The notes under the pieces were generated by a model. That model was not told the origin of the DNA, searched no databases, and saw only the letters and a program-made list of their open reading frames with translations. Positions 8,857 to 17,339 of a DNA stretch of 18,855 nucleotides are shown piece by piece. The stretch is from Podochytrium sp. JEL0797 (lineage: Eukaryota; Chytridiomycota; Chytridiomycetes; Chytridiales; Chytriomycetaceae). The stretch is taken from NCBI GenBank assembly GCA_027596195.1, contig JADGJG010000472.1, positions 1 through 18,855 of the forward strand, in the 5' to 3' direction. The translations under genes were made by a program, and so were the position numbers. Every line of letters begins with the position of its first letter. Within the stretch, counting starts at the first letter, position 1.

Positions 8857-9933
8857 TGGGGTAGAGAGGTGCGGGGGGGAGAGAGGAGAAAAAGCGGTGC
8901 CCGATTGTGATTGGCGGACTGGTATTTTTCGTCACAATCGAAACGTCTTCATCCCCCGCTCATGGATCCAAGTCTGAGGGTTGCCACCAATCCTGTATTT
9001 CCCATCTCGTCCTAATTTATCCGCACTCCCGACAGACGACTTTCAACTCCAACTGGCTCCAACCTCCGGTCGGAAATACAACCTCCTCCGACCCGCGACC
9101 CCACCCCTCCACTCCACTGCAACGCACCAGGCATATCTCGCTAACTATTCTCACGTAACGATCTGAACTGTATCGAGTCAACGCTGTTCCAAACTGACGA
9201 GTCACGAGTGGGGAGCCGAGTCGCGAAACCAAATTGCCAACCTCGCGCGCAAGCCTTCCCTGACACCCAAGATCCTTCCGCATCATCTAATCGAATCCAA
9301 ATAGTCCAATGGAACGATAAAAGACTGAAAACGTTGCGTGCTTTTGGGTTCGAAACGGCGCGAAAAGTGGGGGCGCCAACTGGAATTCGAGTCGATTCCT
9401 TTCGCGATACAATTTGGTCGTTCTTGTTGATTCTCCCCTTCCGTGAATATCCGCGAATAAACCTTGATTTCGTGACCTTTGTTCGCGTTTGGGGGTTTCC
9501 AAGAATTTGTTTTGGTGCGACGAGGCGAAGTGGCGGTTGATGGTTTCGAAACAAACGCGGGGCATTTCGTTGATTCGCATAAGTTGGTTCCTTGATTGAC
9601 GTTATATTGGCAAGCAGAATAGAATCCAGGGCCCATTTGATGTACCTTGGTTGTGGGGGATTGTTTCGGTCAGCTAGACACCCAATGGACCTTCCACCCA
9701 AACAAATCCCGGCACCGTTCCCACAGTGAAAATTGGTCTCTCGATTCGATTCGGATCTCGTGAGATGGGTGGTGTATTTCAAGGGGCAGATTCTGCTCAC
9801 GCTGTGCGAAGCAGGAAATCCGTTGTCGAATGAAGTGCTGTGGCCTTGCCGTTGATTCTGGGTTATCAAAACAGAAGAAAGTGATACCGAATAGAAGAGG
9901 AGGTGTCAACGTGGGGAACCCGGAGGGGAAGGG

Positions 9934-10010
9934 AGGAGGAGAGAGAAGAGCCTCGCATGCTCGGTGATTCCATTCTTCACCTAGGATCCGAGACTCCTGT
10001 CTCTCCTCCT
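9934..10010. repeat. Nested inverted repeat (purine/pyrimidine arms)
   Basis: AGGAGGAGAGA (9934-9944) is perfectly complementary to TCTCTCCTCCT (10000-10010). Inside, CTCGG (9960-9964) pairs with CCGAG (9988-9992). The arms are low-complexity purine/pyrimidine tracts, so chance pairing is plausible. It lies about 600 bp upstream of the RhoGAP-like gene. Confidence 0.45.
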
Positions 10011-10625
10011 CTCTTCTATTCTAGACTCACTATGCTGATAGGAGGGAGGGGTGCAGTGTTGCTGCTGCTGCTGTGTGGGTTGTCCTTGGGGTGTCGATCC
10101 GATCCACTTTTTTTTCTCACGAAATTAAAAAAAGGTAACCACCTTCCCTCCCTCCCCACTCTTTCCATCCCTCTGCTTTTATCCCAGCGACTTCTGTGGC
10201 ACGGAGGACTCGTCAGCACCGATAACATCGAGAGGACGTGACGCGTAGAATCTGACTTGGGCGCGACGCGTTTGTCGGTGAACCGGTTCTGCAAGAGGTT
10301 GAGCGCGCCTTGATGATTGTTTCTGAAGATTGCAAAGTGCGACGCGAGTACGTTTTTAGCGAGTAAGTTGATGGTTATTTGATTCGTTGAGTTGGTTTTC
10401 AAACGCTGCTGGATTTGCTAACGCTTGCTCTCTTTTTTTTTCTCTCCATCAAACTACCAGGGGCAATAGGTGCACGGAGTCTCGCGTCAGCTGTACTCTG
10501 ATCAATGTGACGACACCGGACGCCTGTGATGTTGCATCCATCGACACCCCTCTTGTTCCCTTGAGATTTACACCGTCGATCGATTCACTTACCCAATATT
10601 GTGCTTTTCAGAGATCGACACTATA

Positions 10626-12081
10626 ATGGGAAGCTGCGTCTCGTCCTCTGAATCTGCTCGCCGCTCAAGCTGGTTCCAAAAACACCCGTCCAAGGAACAC
10701 CATATTGCCGTGACACCCGCCACTCCTTCTTCTGCGGTCTGCAAAGCAAAAGCAATGAAATTCAAGGATTCATTCAAGGGATATATTCATGCTTTTTCGA
10801 GTTGAGTGATTTTTTATGATTTTTTTCTTTTTCTCCGTTTCCCTTTTTCTAATCACCCCGCCCCCCCTTTTCCTTGTGCCCAAAAAATTGCACACACAGC
10901 TTGCCCGGATTCCACCGAAATGTTGCCAACCGCCGCGGAATACACGATGCCCCCCATGTTCCCACCATTCCCCGTTCCGTTTGATAGCCCCTATGCAGCT
11001 GCAGTGGTCCCCGACGCGTTGGGAATGTGCTCGCCAGCCACAGTTGGAGATGTCGATTTTTTGAATTTTATCAAGGCGTGTGCGGTATTCGAAACGACGC
11101 TGTACAAGTGAGTGGGGGGGAGGGGGGGGGGGGGTTTCAAGGCCACATTCTTTTTCTGATTTCATTCTCTTTCACAATCAGAAATGACACATTGTATTCT
11201 GAATACGGGAAGGGCATTACGAATGAAATTATGTTGATCTGCACTCCAATTGGTCAAACTGTGATGGACGAAGCTATTGCGTGTTGCAAATTTTTGATTA
11301 ACAAAGACCCACACGGTAATTTTACAGTAATTTTACGCGATTACAAATCGCGATATTCTTCTAATGTATTTGTCATTCGTTAGAATACAAGAGCTCGGCT
11401 TCGTGGTTCAGAGTTCCCGCCAACCCGCAAGAGATCCGGGCGATCACCCAAATGGGATTTACGGCGTATTTCAAAGGCCGCCAAGACAAAAAGCAAACCG
11501 AAACAAACAAGGGGAGAAGACCCATTGCTCCTATTAACAATATCGTCGCTGGATATTTGAAGCGGATCCTGACGCGCGTGCCTGGAGGGGTGATTACGGA
11601 ATCGATGCGACGGCTGATTTGCGCCGTTTACGAAAAGTACCCTGCTGGTGAGTTGTTTTTTTCTGTGACTTGTCTTTGAAATGCGTGGAACCAATCCCTT
11701 TGTTTTTATTTTTGTGAAATAGACAAGAGAAAGACGCTTTCGGACCACGACAAGGCAGTGATCCAAACCCTATTGAACATCAATCATCAGCGACTGCAAT
11801 TATTGAAACTGGTGTGCCAAGTCGCTAGCAAGATTCTCGAGAGTGACCCGGTGGACCCGTCAAGTTTGGCTGTTGTGCTCCAAGTGACGGACGTGAACTC
11901 GTGTGGAAGCAATGCAGCCGAGGCAATGCTGAAACGCATGAGCGTGAACGGAGGAAGCGGAAACCACGACCAAGATGTCACGAACGCAAACGATATGAGG
12001 TCGCTTGTGAACGTGTTTGAGGAGTGGAACCGGATCGTTGGCGACGTGTTTTTCGCGGGAGAATTCCCTTTCATTCCTTAA
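10626..12081 (+). CDS. Divergent RhoGAP-like protein with MGSC N-terminus
   Basis: Probable GTPase-activating protein for a Rho-type GTPase, or a derived relative. Five exons, 10626-10800, 10900-11107, 11182-11315, 11384-11647 and 11723-12081, join in phase to 379 residues. The RhoGAP-like core spans about residues 105-320. SASWFRVPANPQEIRAI fits the GIFRVPGS block, with the likely arginine finger at R182. NNIVAGYLKRILTRVPGGVI fits the AslLK-LReLP helix with its lysine kept. SSLAVVLQVT fits the NkMtp-nLAvvfaP block, with the asparagine lost. The N-terminus MGSCVSSS has the Gly2-Cys4 pattern of myristoylated plus palmitoylated proteins, suggesting membrane attachment. Joining upstream open sequence to this start fails: the splice pairs I tried either break the phase or create a stop, so I begin at 10626. 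Intron 1 uses a GTTGAG donor. The family assignment is by eye and moderately sure. Confidence 0.75.
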
Positions 12082-12249
12082 ATTAGTTTATTATTCGAAA
12101 GCGAGTAGTGTTTTCAAACTTATTTTATTTTTCGAATGCAAAAAAAAGATATAAAATAAAAAATATTCTCATTGACAAAATAAGTCTTTGCAGCACTCGG
12201 GGATGGACGATTGGGTTCACAGGATCGCGAATCGAACAGTTTCCTGTGC

Positions 12250-12861
12250 TTAATTGTTATTCAGAAATTCAAAGGTCTTGTCCATCTCTTCCGCCAGCCC
12301 CAACAAGTCGCGCCTCCACACCAACGGGTTCCCAGAGAATGAGAATTAACGAAACAAGCGCCTCTCCCTCTTCGATAAACGCGGGAATGTCGAGCATTCT
12401 CTACCGCCAACTCCATCCAACTCGGTCCGCCTTAGTCGCATCGAACCATTCATCGTTCCTTCTCTTGAAATCATCCCTCACGGATCTCTTCGCTTCATAA
12501 AAGGCACCAATTTCGATCTTGAGAGCCTCCTTTTGACCCAACAAGTCTCCCAACGCGTCCAAATCCTTCTTCTTGCCGCTATTCAGCGCATCCAACTCGG
12601 CCTTCACAAGATCGTATCACGCTTTGATTTCGTCCTTGCGCGGCTTCAGGACGTCGAGGTGGGCTTTATGGGCATCGATTTGGGACTTGCCGGTTTCGAT
12701 GGTAGAATTGTAGGAACCTGGAGCGAGAAATGGGTTTCACGGGGGAAGCGGACATACCCGATTCTGGATTCAACGGTAACGTTCCGGATGGTATTGCTGG
12801 CGCTCTTTTGGGGGGGTCGTACCTCGTGAAACTTTTCCTTGGATGGCGGTTGTGGAATGAC
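12250..12861 (-). pseudogene. Decayed BFR1-like gene
   Basis: The minus strand reads like a BFR1-type coiled-coil protein (polysome- and mRNP-associated in yeast) that has been broken. From 12861 it has IPQPPSKEKFHE, like the start of fungal BFR1 proteins, then a donor-like GTACGA at 12822 and an acceptor-like CTCCAG ending at 12718. A long helical stretch follows (KSQIDAHKAHLDVL, KAELDALNSGKKKDLDAL, FYEAKRSVRDDFKRRNDEWF), then DIPAFIEEGEALVSLI, which resembles the BFR1 IPAF block. Damage seen: no initiator ATG, an in-frame TGA at 12617-12619, a TAG just before the IPAF block where spacer residues also seem missing, and a final frame change before LGLAEEMDKTFEFLNNN and TAA. The intron phases do not agree either. 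It converges with the RhoGAP-like gene. A sequencing error could explain one lesion but hardly all. Confidence 0.55.
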
Positions 12862-13607
12862 TTAATTGGGATTTGGATACAGAAACTCCCAATTATCATG
12901 TACGGGTACGACAAGCGTGCACGTTTTGAAACAATATAAAAGAGCATATATTGCAGCCATTATCGGTGTGAAATCGCAAGTATTAAACGGAATCGCTGGA
13001 GCTGGCGTCTGCCGTTTGTTGGATTTATGCCAGGATTCCAGGCGCCAAGTAATGCATTCCCTCTCAACCCTTATTACTCCTGCGAATACAATCCTCGCAT
13101 TCCAGGTGCCGTTCTTCTCCACCACACTTGTCAGCACCCGCCAAAAAATTCTTAGTCGACGCGTCAAGTTTCCCAATCCATTTGACATGGCCTTGATCCT
13201 TCAAAGGCGGATACGGCAGCACAATCGTGGTGAGACATGATTAGTTTGTGCAGCTGTTCAACAACCCTCTTGTTGTTGCAAATTCAAGTTGATTCAGCAG
13301 CGTGGAGGGGGGCCGGGCAATAAAATAGCGTTGAAGCAGCTTTTCGCTTCTCAATTATCCGACCACCTAAGTTGCCTCCCCAATTTGTTTCACCCCAACA
13401 GGTGCTACCTATTTCTTGCTGCACCAAATACTAAACCAACGGCATCGTGGTTAGGAAAAAGACTTAATAACCAGCTATTGCGCTTATCGATTCCTAGTGT
13501 GACATCCCAAATATGGCTTTTATGGATGTTTTCTTATACCCAACAAACTCTGTGCGTCTTGAATTTGCAGGGATTTGACGGAAAGGGATGCCACGGAAAG
13601 AAAAGAA
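12862..13607. other. Spacer upstream of the TraB-like gene
   Basis: No supported gene. It contains one copy of two short modules shared with 17340-17410 (see the repeat entries). It also has a minus-strand open stretch at about 13066-13236 that reads like protein (VLPYPPLKDQGHVKW, later KLDAST and a Cys-containing end) but has no identified family, start or partner exon. A CTTGAATTTGCAG acceptor-like site at about 13558-13570, just upstream of the TraB-like start, may mark a 5' UTR intron. Confidence 0.45.
12937..13009 (+). repeat. Dispersed non-coding repeat modules, copy A
   Basis: Module 1, TAAAAGAGCATATATTG (12937-12953), and module 2 (12967-13009: TGTGAAATC, 14 nt, GAATCGCTGGAGCT, one base, GCGTC) recur on the opposite strand at 17340-17410. 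Module 1 differs at 1 of 17 bases. In module 2 the 14-mer is identical and the flanking blocks keep nearly the same spacing. The order of the two modules differs between copies. Confidence 0.65.
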
Positions 13608-14736
13608 ATGATTACAATTTTGCACCACTTGCGATCACGGGGCATCCTCTCTTCCGACACTCTCTTGGCACTTGTTCGACCCCGACGATGCTTGTACTCA
13701 TCTAGCACTACACCCTCGCAGTGGGACACTGCTGCCTTGTTTCCCTTTGTCGCTGCCAACACTCGTGTGTTTGTTGTTGGGGTGTCTTGTTTGGACACTT
13801 GCTCCACCGCGCGTGTGGCGTCTGCGCTAGAGACACTTCAGCCGCACTTTGCGCTTCTCGAAACGGACAAGACGAGTCTCTCTTCTGAGTGCCACAAAAA
13901 AGAAAACATTGATCCGTTTCTCGCACACGAAAAGACGCAAAACAATTGGCTGCACTTTGCCTTTGATGCGAAAGACAACTCAGCTGTGAGTACGCACTAC
14001 GGCTTCAAGCCTCTTACTCAACCAACAACTCCAATAGCTCATCGCCACAATCAAACAAGCCCACTCCCTCAACGCGAAAGTCAAAGCCCTCGACCTCCCC
14101 CTCCGCTCCCTCCTCTACCCAGACCCCTTCCTCCAATCCCACCTCACATCCCTCACAACCCACTTCCAACTCCCGCAAACCCCAGAAAAAGTACGCACAA
14201 CGAGACTCAGCAACTTTCTCTACCGCTCCCTCACCTCCCCGCCTTTCCTCCCGCGCCCGGGCACAGATGCATTCGAATCCTCCCTCGCTACTTACAAATC
14301 GCACATGAAATCATGGGCTACGTTTCACCCCAAACACCGCTTTTACCTTTCCGAAAGGAGAGACGCGTTTGCCGTGGGACAAATCGCTGCGCTTACGCGT
14401 GCGTGGACAGCTCAACACGGCCCGCAGGAGGAGTTGCGTGTTGTCGTCGTGGTTGCAAAGGCGAGAGTGTTTGGCATGATGGATCTCTGGAGGCGGTTTG
14501 TCGGCGAAGTCGAGGGAATGCAGCCAGAGCCGGCAGTGAGTGGCAGAAAGAAGGGGGTTCATGCGTTTGAGTATTTTAGTGACGAGGAGCCGTATGATGT
14601 GTTGGGGGCCGATGATTTCGAATTGGCCACGCAAAGGGGGTTGATGGATGAGCAAGAGAGGCAGTCCTTGCAAAGGGCGTCGAGATTGTTGCAGTCGAAG
14701 CCGGGTGTTACTGTGATCCAGGGTTCTCGTGGATGA
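13608..14736 (+). CDS. TraB-domain-like protein, likely mitochondrial
   Basis: Two exons, 13608-13985 and 14038-14736 (GTGAGT donor, AATAG acceptor, phase 0), give 358 residues. I chose the first ATG in this frame; the frame also opens 11 codons earlier without an ATG. The first 33 residues lack acidic residues apart from one Asp, are Arg/Ser/Leu-rich and contain RRCLYSSS, typical of a mitochondrial presequence. The TraB/PrgY-like fold is suggested by TRVFVVGVSCLDTCSTARVA (about 52-71) with LQPHFALLETD, by the middle LIATIKQAHSLNAKVKALDLPLRSLLYPDP, and by FYLSERRDAFAVGQIAAL with LRVVVVVAKARVFGMMDLWR near residue 270. TraB proteins usually have G-T-x-H and a later G-x-G-H-V block. Here both histidine positions appear to be Cys or Arg, so catalytic activity is doubtful. 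It converges on SMNDC1 with 302 bp between the stop codons. Confidence 0.75.
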
Positions 14737-15038
14737 GCATTGAGTATGGGATGAGTCTGGGAGGAGCGTGGGCGGAGCCCGCGTGTGAGCGAGTTGTTTG
14801 AAGGATGGGCGAGAGCATCCGCCAAGGAATTAAAAGACTATAAAACATGCACTGAAATGCAGTATATTCGTTTGTCGTGCCACTCCCAATCCCATCATTC
14901 CACCAGCCCCCAGCAACCGCGAGAACCATCAAAAAGAAAGAAAAGTTATAGAAAACTCGCGCAAAAAAAGGAAACATAAATATCGCACACCTCGTCGAAT
15001 CAAGCACCCAAAGTTGATGGAGAGACCACCCTCCCCCA
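14737..15038. other. Convergent 3' spacer
   Basis: The 302 bp lie between the stop codons of the TraB-like gene and SMNDC1, so both 3' UTRs end here. AATTAAAAGACTATAAAAC near 14827-14845 is A-rich and could serve polyadenylation of the plus-strand gene. On the minus strand, TTTATGTTTCC near 14970-14980 is T-rich. No further gene seen. Confidence 0.55.
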
Positions 15039-15956
15039 TCACTCAACCCTGTCATACACATGTTTCCCCCTCTGCTGAAAGTTGGTCATCCCCTTCCCAC
15101 TCCCCACAACCCCAACCTTCGCATTCGGATCCTCCGGCGTCGCAAACATGCTCGTCTTGTTCAAAGGCGGCTGCGTCTTCAACGACGCCTTCTTCCCGCC
15201 CTTTGCGAATTTTTGCCACGCGTTCTGTTTCGACGACTGTTCCGTCTCCTTCTGCTGGATCGCTTCATGGTACAACTGGTTGTTGAGTTTGCGCTTTGTG
15301 GAGCGGTCTGTGCCGTTGCTGAAGGCGGCGACTACGGCTTTGGGGACGGAAGTGCGTTTGTTTTTGGCGCCGCCAGAGACGGCGGCGAGGGGTTTGGCGA
15401 CCTGAGTTTTTATGTAAATCAATAAGGGATTCGAAGGCGGGGAGAACAGAGAGGGAGGGGGACGGAAACCTGGGTCGGGTCGAAATCGCGCACGTCCTCG
15501 GGAACCACTTTTTCTTTGGACGTGTATCCCTTGAAGACAACGGCGTAGTGTGCCGCAGTGGAAGTCGGCACGGAATCCACAACGGCTTCGTACCTGTACG
15601 GAGAGAGAGAGAGAGAGCACAGGGTTAACAACACACAACACTCCCGCTAAAAATAAAAAAACAAGTACACACATCTTGCCATCCTTGTGATACTTTGCGA
15701 GAACCGTCTGTCCCTTCACCCACCGCACGTCCGGCAACGCAGCGGTTTCCTCAGGGTCTTCGAAGCGGCGTTTGGGCTTTTTGACTGCCGCGGGAGTGTC
15801 GTCGTGGTGTGAGGAGGTGGGTGCCGGGGCCTGCATGCCCATCAGGTCAATCAGGTCCGTGAGGTCCTTTTGGAGTCGTTGCAGGTCGTCATTCTCGGGG
15901 TCTTTGAGGAGGGCTTCTTCGACTTGAGCGAGTTGGAAAACGTAATCGTCGCTCAT
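15039..15956 (-). CDS. SMNDC1: Splicing factor SPF30/SMNDC1 (Tudor domain)
   Basis: Survival-motor-neuron-related splicing factor 30, a nuclear protein that binds symmetrically dimethylated arginines on Sm proteins and is needed for spliceosome assembly. Three exons, 15956-15673, 15593-15470 and 15401-15039, join in phase to 256 residues (human 238). Order: an N-terminal helical region (residues 5-40, LAQVEEALLKDPENDDLQRL), a basic KKPKRRF patch, and a Tudor domain at about 76-134 (VRWVKGQTVLAKYHKDGKMYEA, then YAVVFKGYTSKEKVV). The C-terminus has KRKLNNQLYHEAIQ, KQNAWQKFAKGG and SMFATPEDPNAKVGVVGSGK, the last two strongly conserved in SMNDC1. Splicing restores the GKMYEA join inside the Tudor domain. 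Intron 1 has a CT-repeat polypyrimidine tract (15600-15618 on the plus strand as GA repeats). The ATG follows a poly-A-like leader. The SCOC-like gene lies 87 bp upstream on the same strand. Confidence 0.94.
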   Translation of the reverse strand: MSDDYVFQLAQVEEALLKDPENDDLQRLQKDLTDLIDLMGMQAPAPTSSHHDDTPAAVKKPKRRFEDPEETAALPDVRWVKGQTVLAKYHKDGKMCVLVFLFLAGVLCVVNPVLSLSLSVQVRSRCGFRADFHCGTLRRCLQGIHVQRKSGSRGRARFRPDPGFRPPPSLFSPPSNPLLIYIKTQVAKPLAAVSGGAKNKRTSVPKAVVAAFSNGTDRSTKRKLNNQLYHEAIQQKETEQSSKQNAWQKFAKGGKKASLKTQPPLNKTSMFATPEDPNAKVGVVGSGKGMTNFQQRGKHVYDRVE

Positions 15957-16043
15957 TTTTTTTGGGAGATGATTTTTTTTTGTTTCCCCACCTTTCCATG
16001 AAAGAACCCAGTACTTTATTTGCTCTGTGGTTTCTCCATTCTT

Positions 16044-16587
16044 CTACATCAGATTATTAATGTACTTCAACAACATGGCATTCTCAGCCGCCATCTTGCC
16101 GTGATCGATCCGCGCACTCTCGACCCGTTCAATCAGTCCTCGCACGCTTTCTTGCAGTTCCAGCAGTTGACTGTAGGCGGAGGAGGGGGGAGATTTTGAA
16201 AAATGTTCGATACGCGTGGTTTAGAAATTAAGAGAGAGAGACAGAGGGGGGGGGGGGGGGTGGGGGGCGCGGGCAACTCAACTTGATCACCACCTCGCGT
16301 TCAGCTGCACCCGCATCTGCACTCCCCACACCTCCCGCGACACCAGCAGCAGGATGAGGCGAAACCGTGGGTTTACGAGAACGCGTCCGAACGGTGGAAG
16401 TCGCAGCGGCGGTCGATCCCGTCGTGTAGTTTGGTTCGAGGGTTGTGGCAAACGTGGCTGGGAGGACGAGGGTCGCGTCGAGGAGGTTGAGGGGTTGGAT
16501 GGAGTCGGTTTGGGTGGGGTCCGTGAGGATAGTTGGGGGGAAGGGTTGGTGTTGCTGGTGGGTTGGGGAGGTGGCGGTGCTGGTCAT
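16044..16587 (-). CDS. SCOC/Slo1-like short coiled-coil protein (DUF2205 type)
   Basis: Small coiled-coil protein of the SCOC family, which in animals and yeast partners Arl-type GTPases at the Golgi. Two exons, 16587-16283 and 16170-16044, join in phase to 143 residues. The long N-terminus (about residues 1-95) is Thr/Pro/Ala-rich and disordered. The last 48 residues form the family coil: splicing creates VVINQLLELQESVRGLIERV, followed by ENAMLLKYINNLM at the C-terminus, closely matching the SCOC pattern LINQVLELQ...RV...EN..L..YI.NLM. The I-N-Q join exists only if the intron begins at GTTGAG (16282), a weak donor, and ends at CCTACAG. That makes the splice assignment firm. The intron contains a 15-nt G run on the plus strand. 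Family assignment is from recalled consensus and quite sure. Confidence 0.88.
16246..16260. repeat. Poly-G tract in SCOC-like intron
   Basis: Fifteen G residues on the plus strand (poly-C on the transcribed sense strand), flanked by GAGAGAGAG and GTGGGG. It lies within the intron of the SCOC-like gene, in the region between donor and acceptor. Confidence 0.9.
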
Positions 16588-16986
16588 TGTTTGAGATTGT
16601 TTTTACTTTTAAATTGGCTCGTTCTCCCCTCCCCTTTGTGTGATTGAGTTGGGAGGGAAGGAGAGGGAGTGTGTGTGTTTTGAGCAAACAAGGAGTCTAT
16701 TAAGTTTTCTATTTTTTTAAATGGAAAAAAAGAAAATAATAAAGAAACTGGTAAGTAGCATCTTGAGGGTTGGGTGTACTTTTGCTTTCTTTTCGGAAGT
16801 GTTGCTGTTAGTGGGGTCGAGTATGGGAGTGGTGGTGGTTTGGCGGGCGCGTTGCAAAGAAACACCGTTATGAACTCCCTAGGCAAAAAAATCCCGTTGT
16901 TTTGTTTTGTTTGCGGAAGAGAAGCATCGCCGTGGTCGAAGTAGAAACAAAGTGTTTGACGAGAGGATGCCCCCCGTGCCGGTCCT

Positions 16987-17016
16987 GCGTGGTGCGATTC
17001 CATTTTTGCACCACGC
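16987..17016. other. Perfect 9-bp hairpin, 12-nt loop
   Basis: GCGTGGTGC (16987-16995) pairs perfectly with GCACCACGC (17008-17016) around a T-rich loop. It is GC-rich in a region of mixed composition about 400 bp upstream of the SCOC-like start codon. A role in RNA or as a protein-binding palindrome is not known. Confidence 0.6.
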
Positions 17017-17339
17017 TATCGCCTCACTTTCAATCGCTGAGTTTGATGAAAGCCATTGTTGTTTGTGAATCTTTTTTCTTTCCTTGATTCTATTTTATAG
17101 CCGTATTTTCTTTTGCGAAAAACGAAGCAATAAATTCTTTGATTAAGAGCCTTTTTTACTCGCAGCGTCTGACCAGTTTTTGTTGCCAACTAAAGCGACT
17201 AAGAAGGTATGGGAGACCGAGCCATTTTTTAAACTCTCGAGACTCCGATCTTCCTCAACAACCTTATCGGCCACAGCATAAGCCCAATGGAAGTCCAGTT
17301 GTTACTTCAGTATGCGGTCGTCCCTGGTGCAAAAATGTT

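Larger units (their letters stand above)
8169..10625. other. 2.45-kb region without a defensible gene
   Basis: Between PSMA1 and the RhoGAP-like gene I find no ORF or exon chain that resembles a known family. The region starts with the PSMA1 3' flank (AATAAAA at 8204-8210). It then holds a diverged direct repeat (8407-8525 and 8737-8856) and a small hairpin with arms AAGCGC/GCGCTT at 8586-8604. C-rich sequence follows at about 8940-9130, a stop-poor segment lies at 9141-9869 and a purine/pyrimidine inverted repeat at 9934-10010. Upstream of the RhoGAP start, a consensus donor (GTAAGT, 10363) and acceptors (ag at 10459-10460 and 10610-10611) suggest 5' UTR introns. A transcribed non-coding RNA is possible. 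Confidence 0.5.

Noticed and set aside
8385..8935. Two minus-strand ORFs with similar peptides (RKEHSLLLINI and RKEHCLLININ)
   Set aside because: Similarity follows from the underlying DNA repeat; the similarity breaks down outside the tail and the frames do not form a gene.
9290..9365. Possible tRNA (GGTTCGAAAC resembles a B box)
   Set aside because: No A box at a fitting distance, and no acceptor or anticodon stems could be paired.
10016..10402. 128-codon minus-strand ORF (AKNVLASHFAIFRNNHQGAL)
   Set aside because: The third positions look coding-like, but the plus strand of the same bases is equally protein-like, it has low-complexity ends, and I recognise no family.
10312..10611. Upstream coding exons for the RhoGAP-like gene (MIVSEDCKVRREYVF, then GNRCTESRVSC after a GTAAGT intron)
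   Set aside because: The two pieces join in phase with each other, but the GT donors I checked in the second piece either break the phase to the 10612 exon or create a TAG at the junction. I treat the splice signals as 5' UTR introns.
13190..13236. UDP-glycosyltransferase-like start (VLPYP....GHV) on the minus strand
   Set aside because: The resemblance is limited to a few residues; the continuation (KLDASTKNFLAGADK) does not follow the family.
15060..15425. Plus-strand ORFs opposite SMNDC1
   Set aside because: Antisense shadows; the conserved SMNDC1 blocks on the minus strand explain the open reading.
16902..17087. Plus-strand 61-codon ORF with Cys-x-x-Cys pairs
   Set aside because: It overlaps the hairpin and a T-rich stretch, ends in poly-Phe, and has no recognisable domain.
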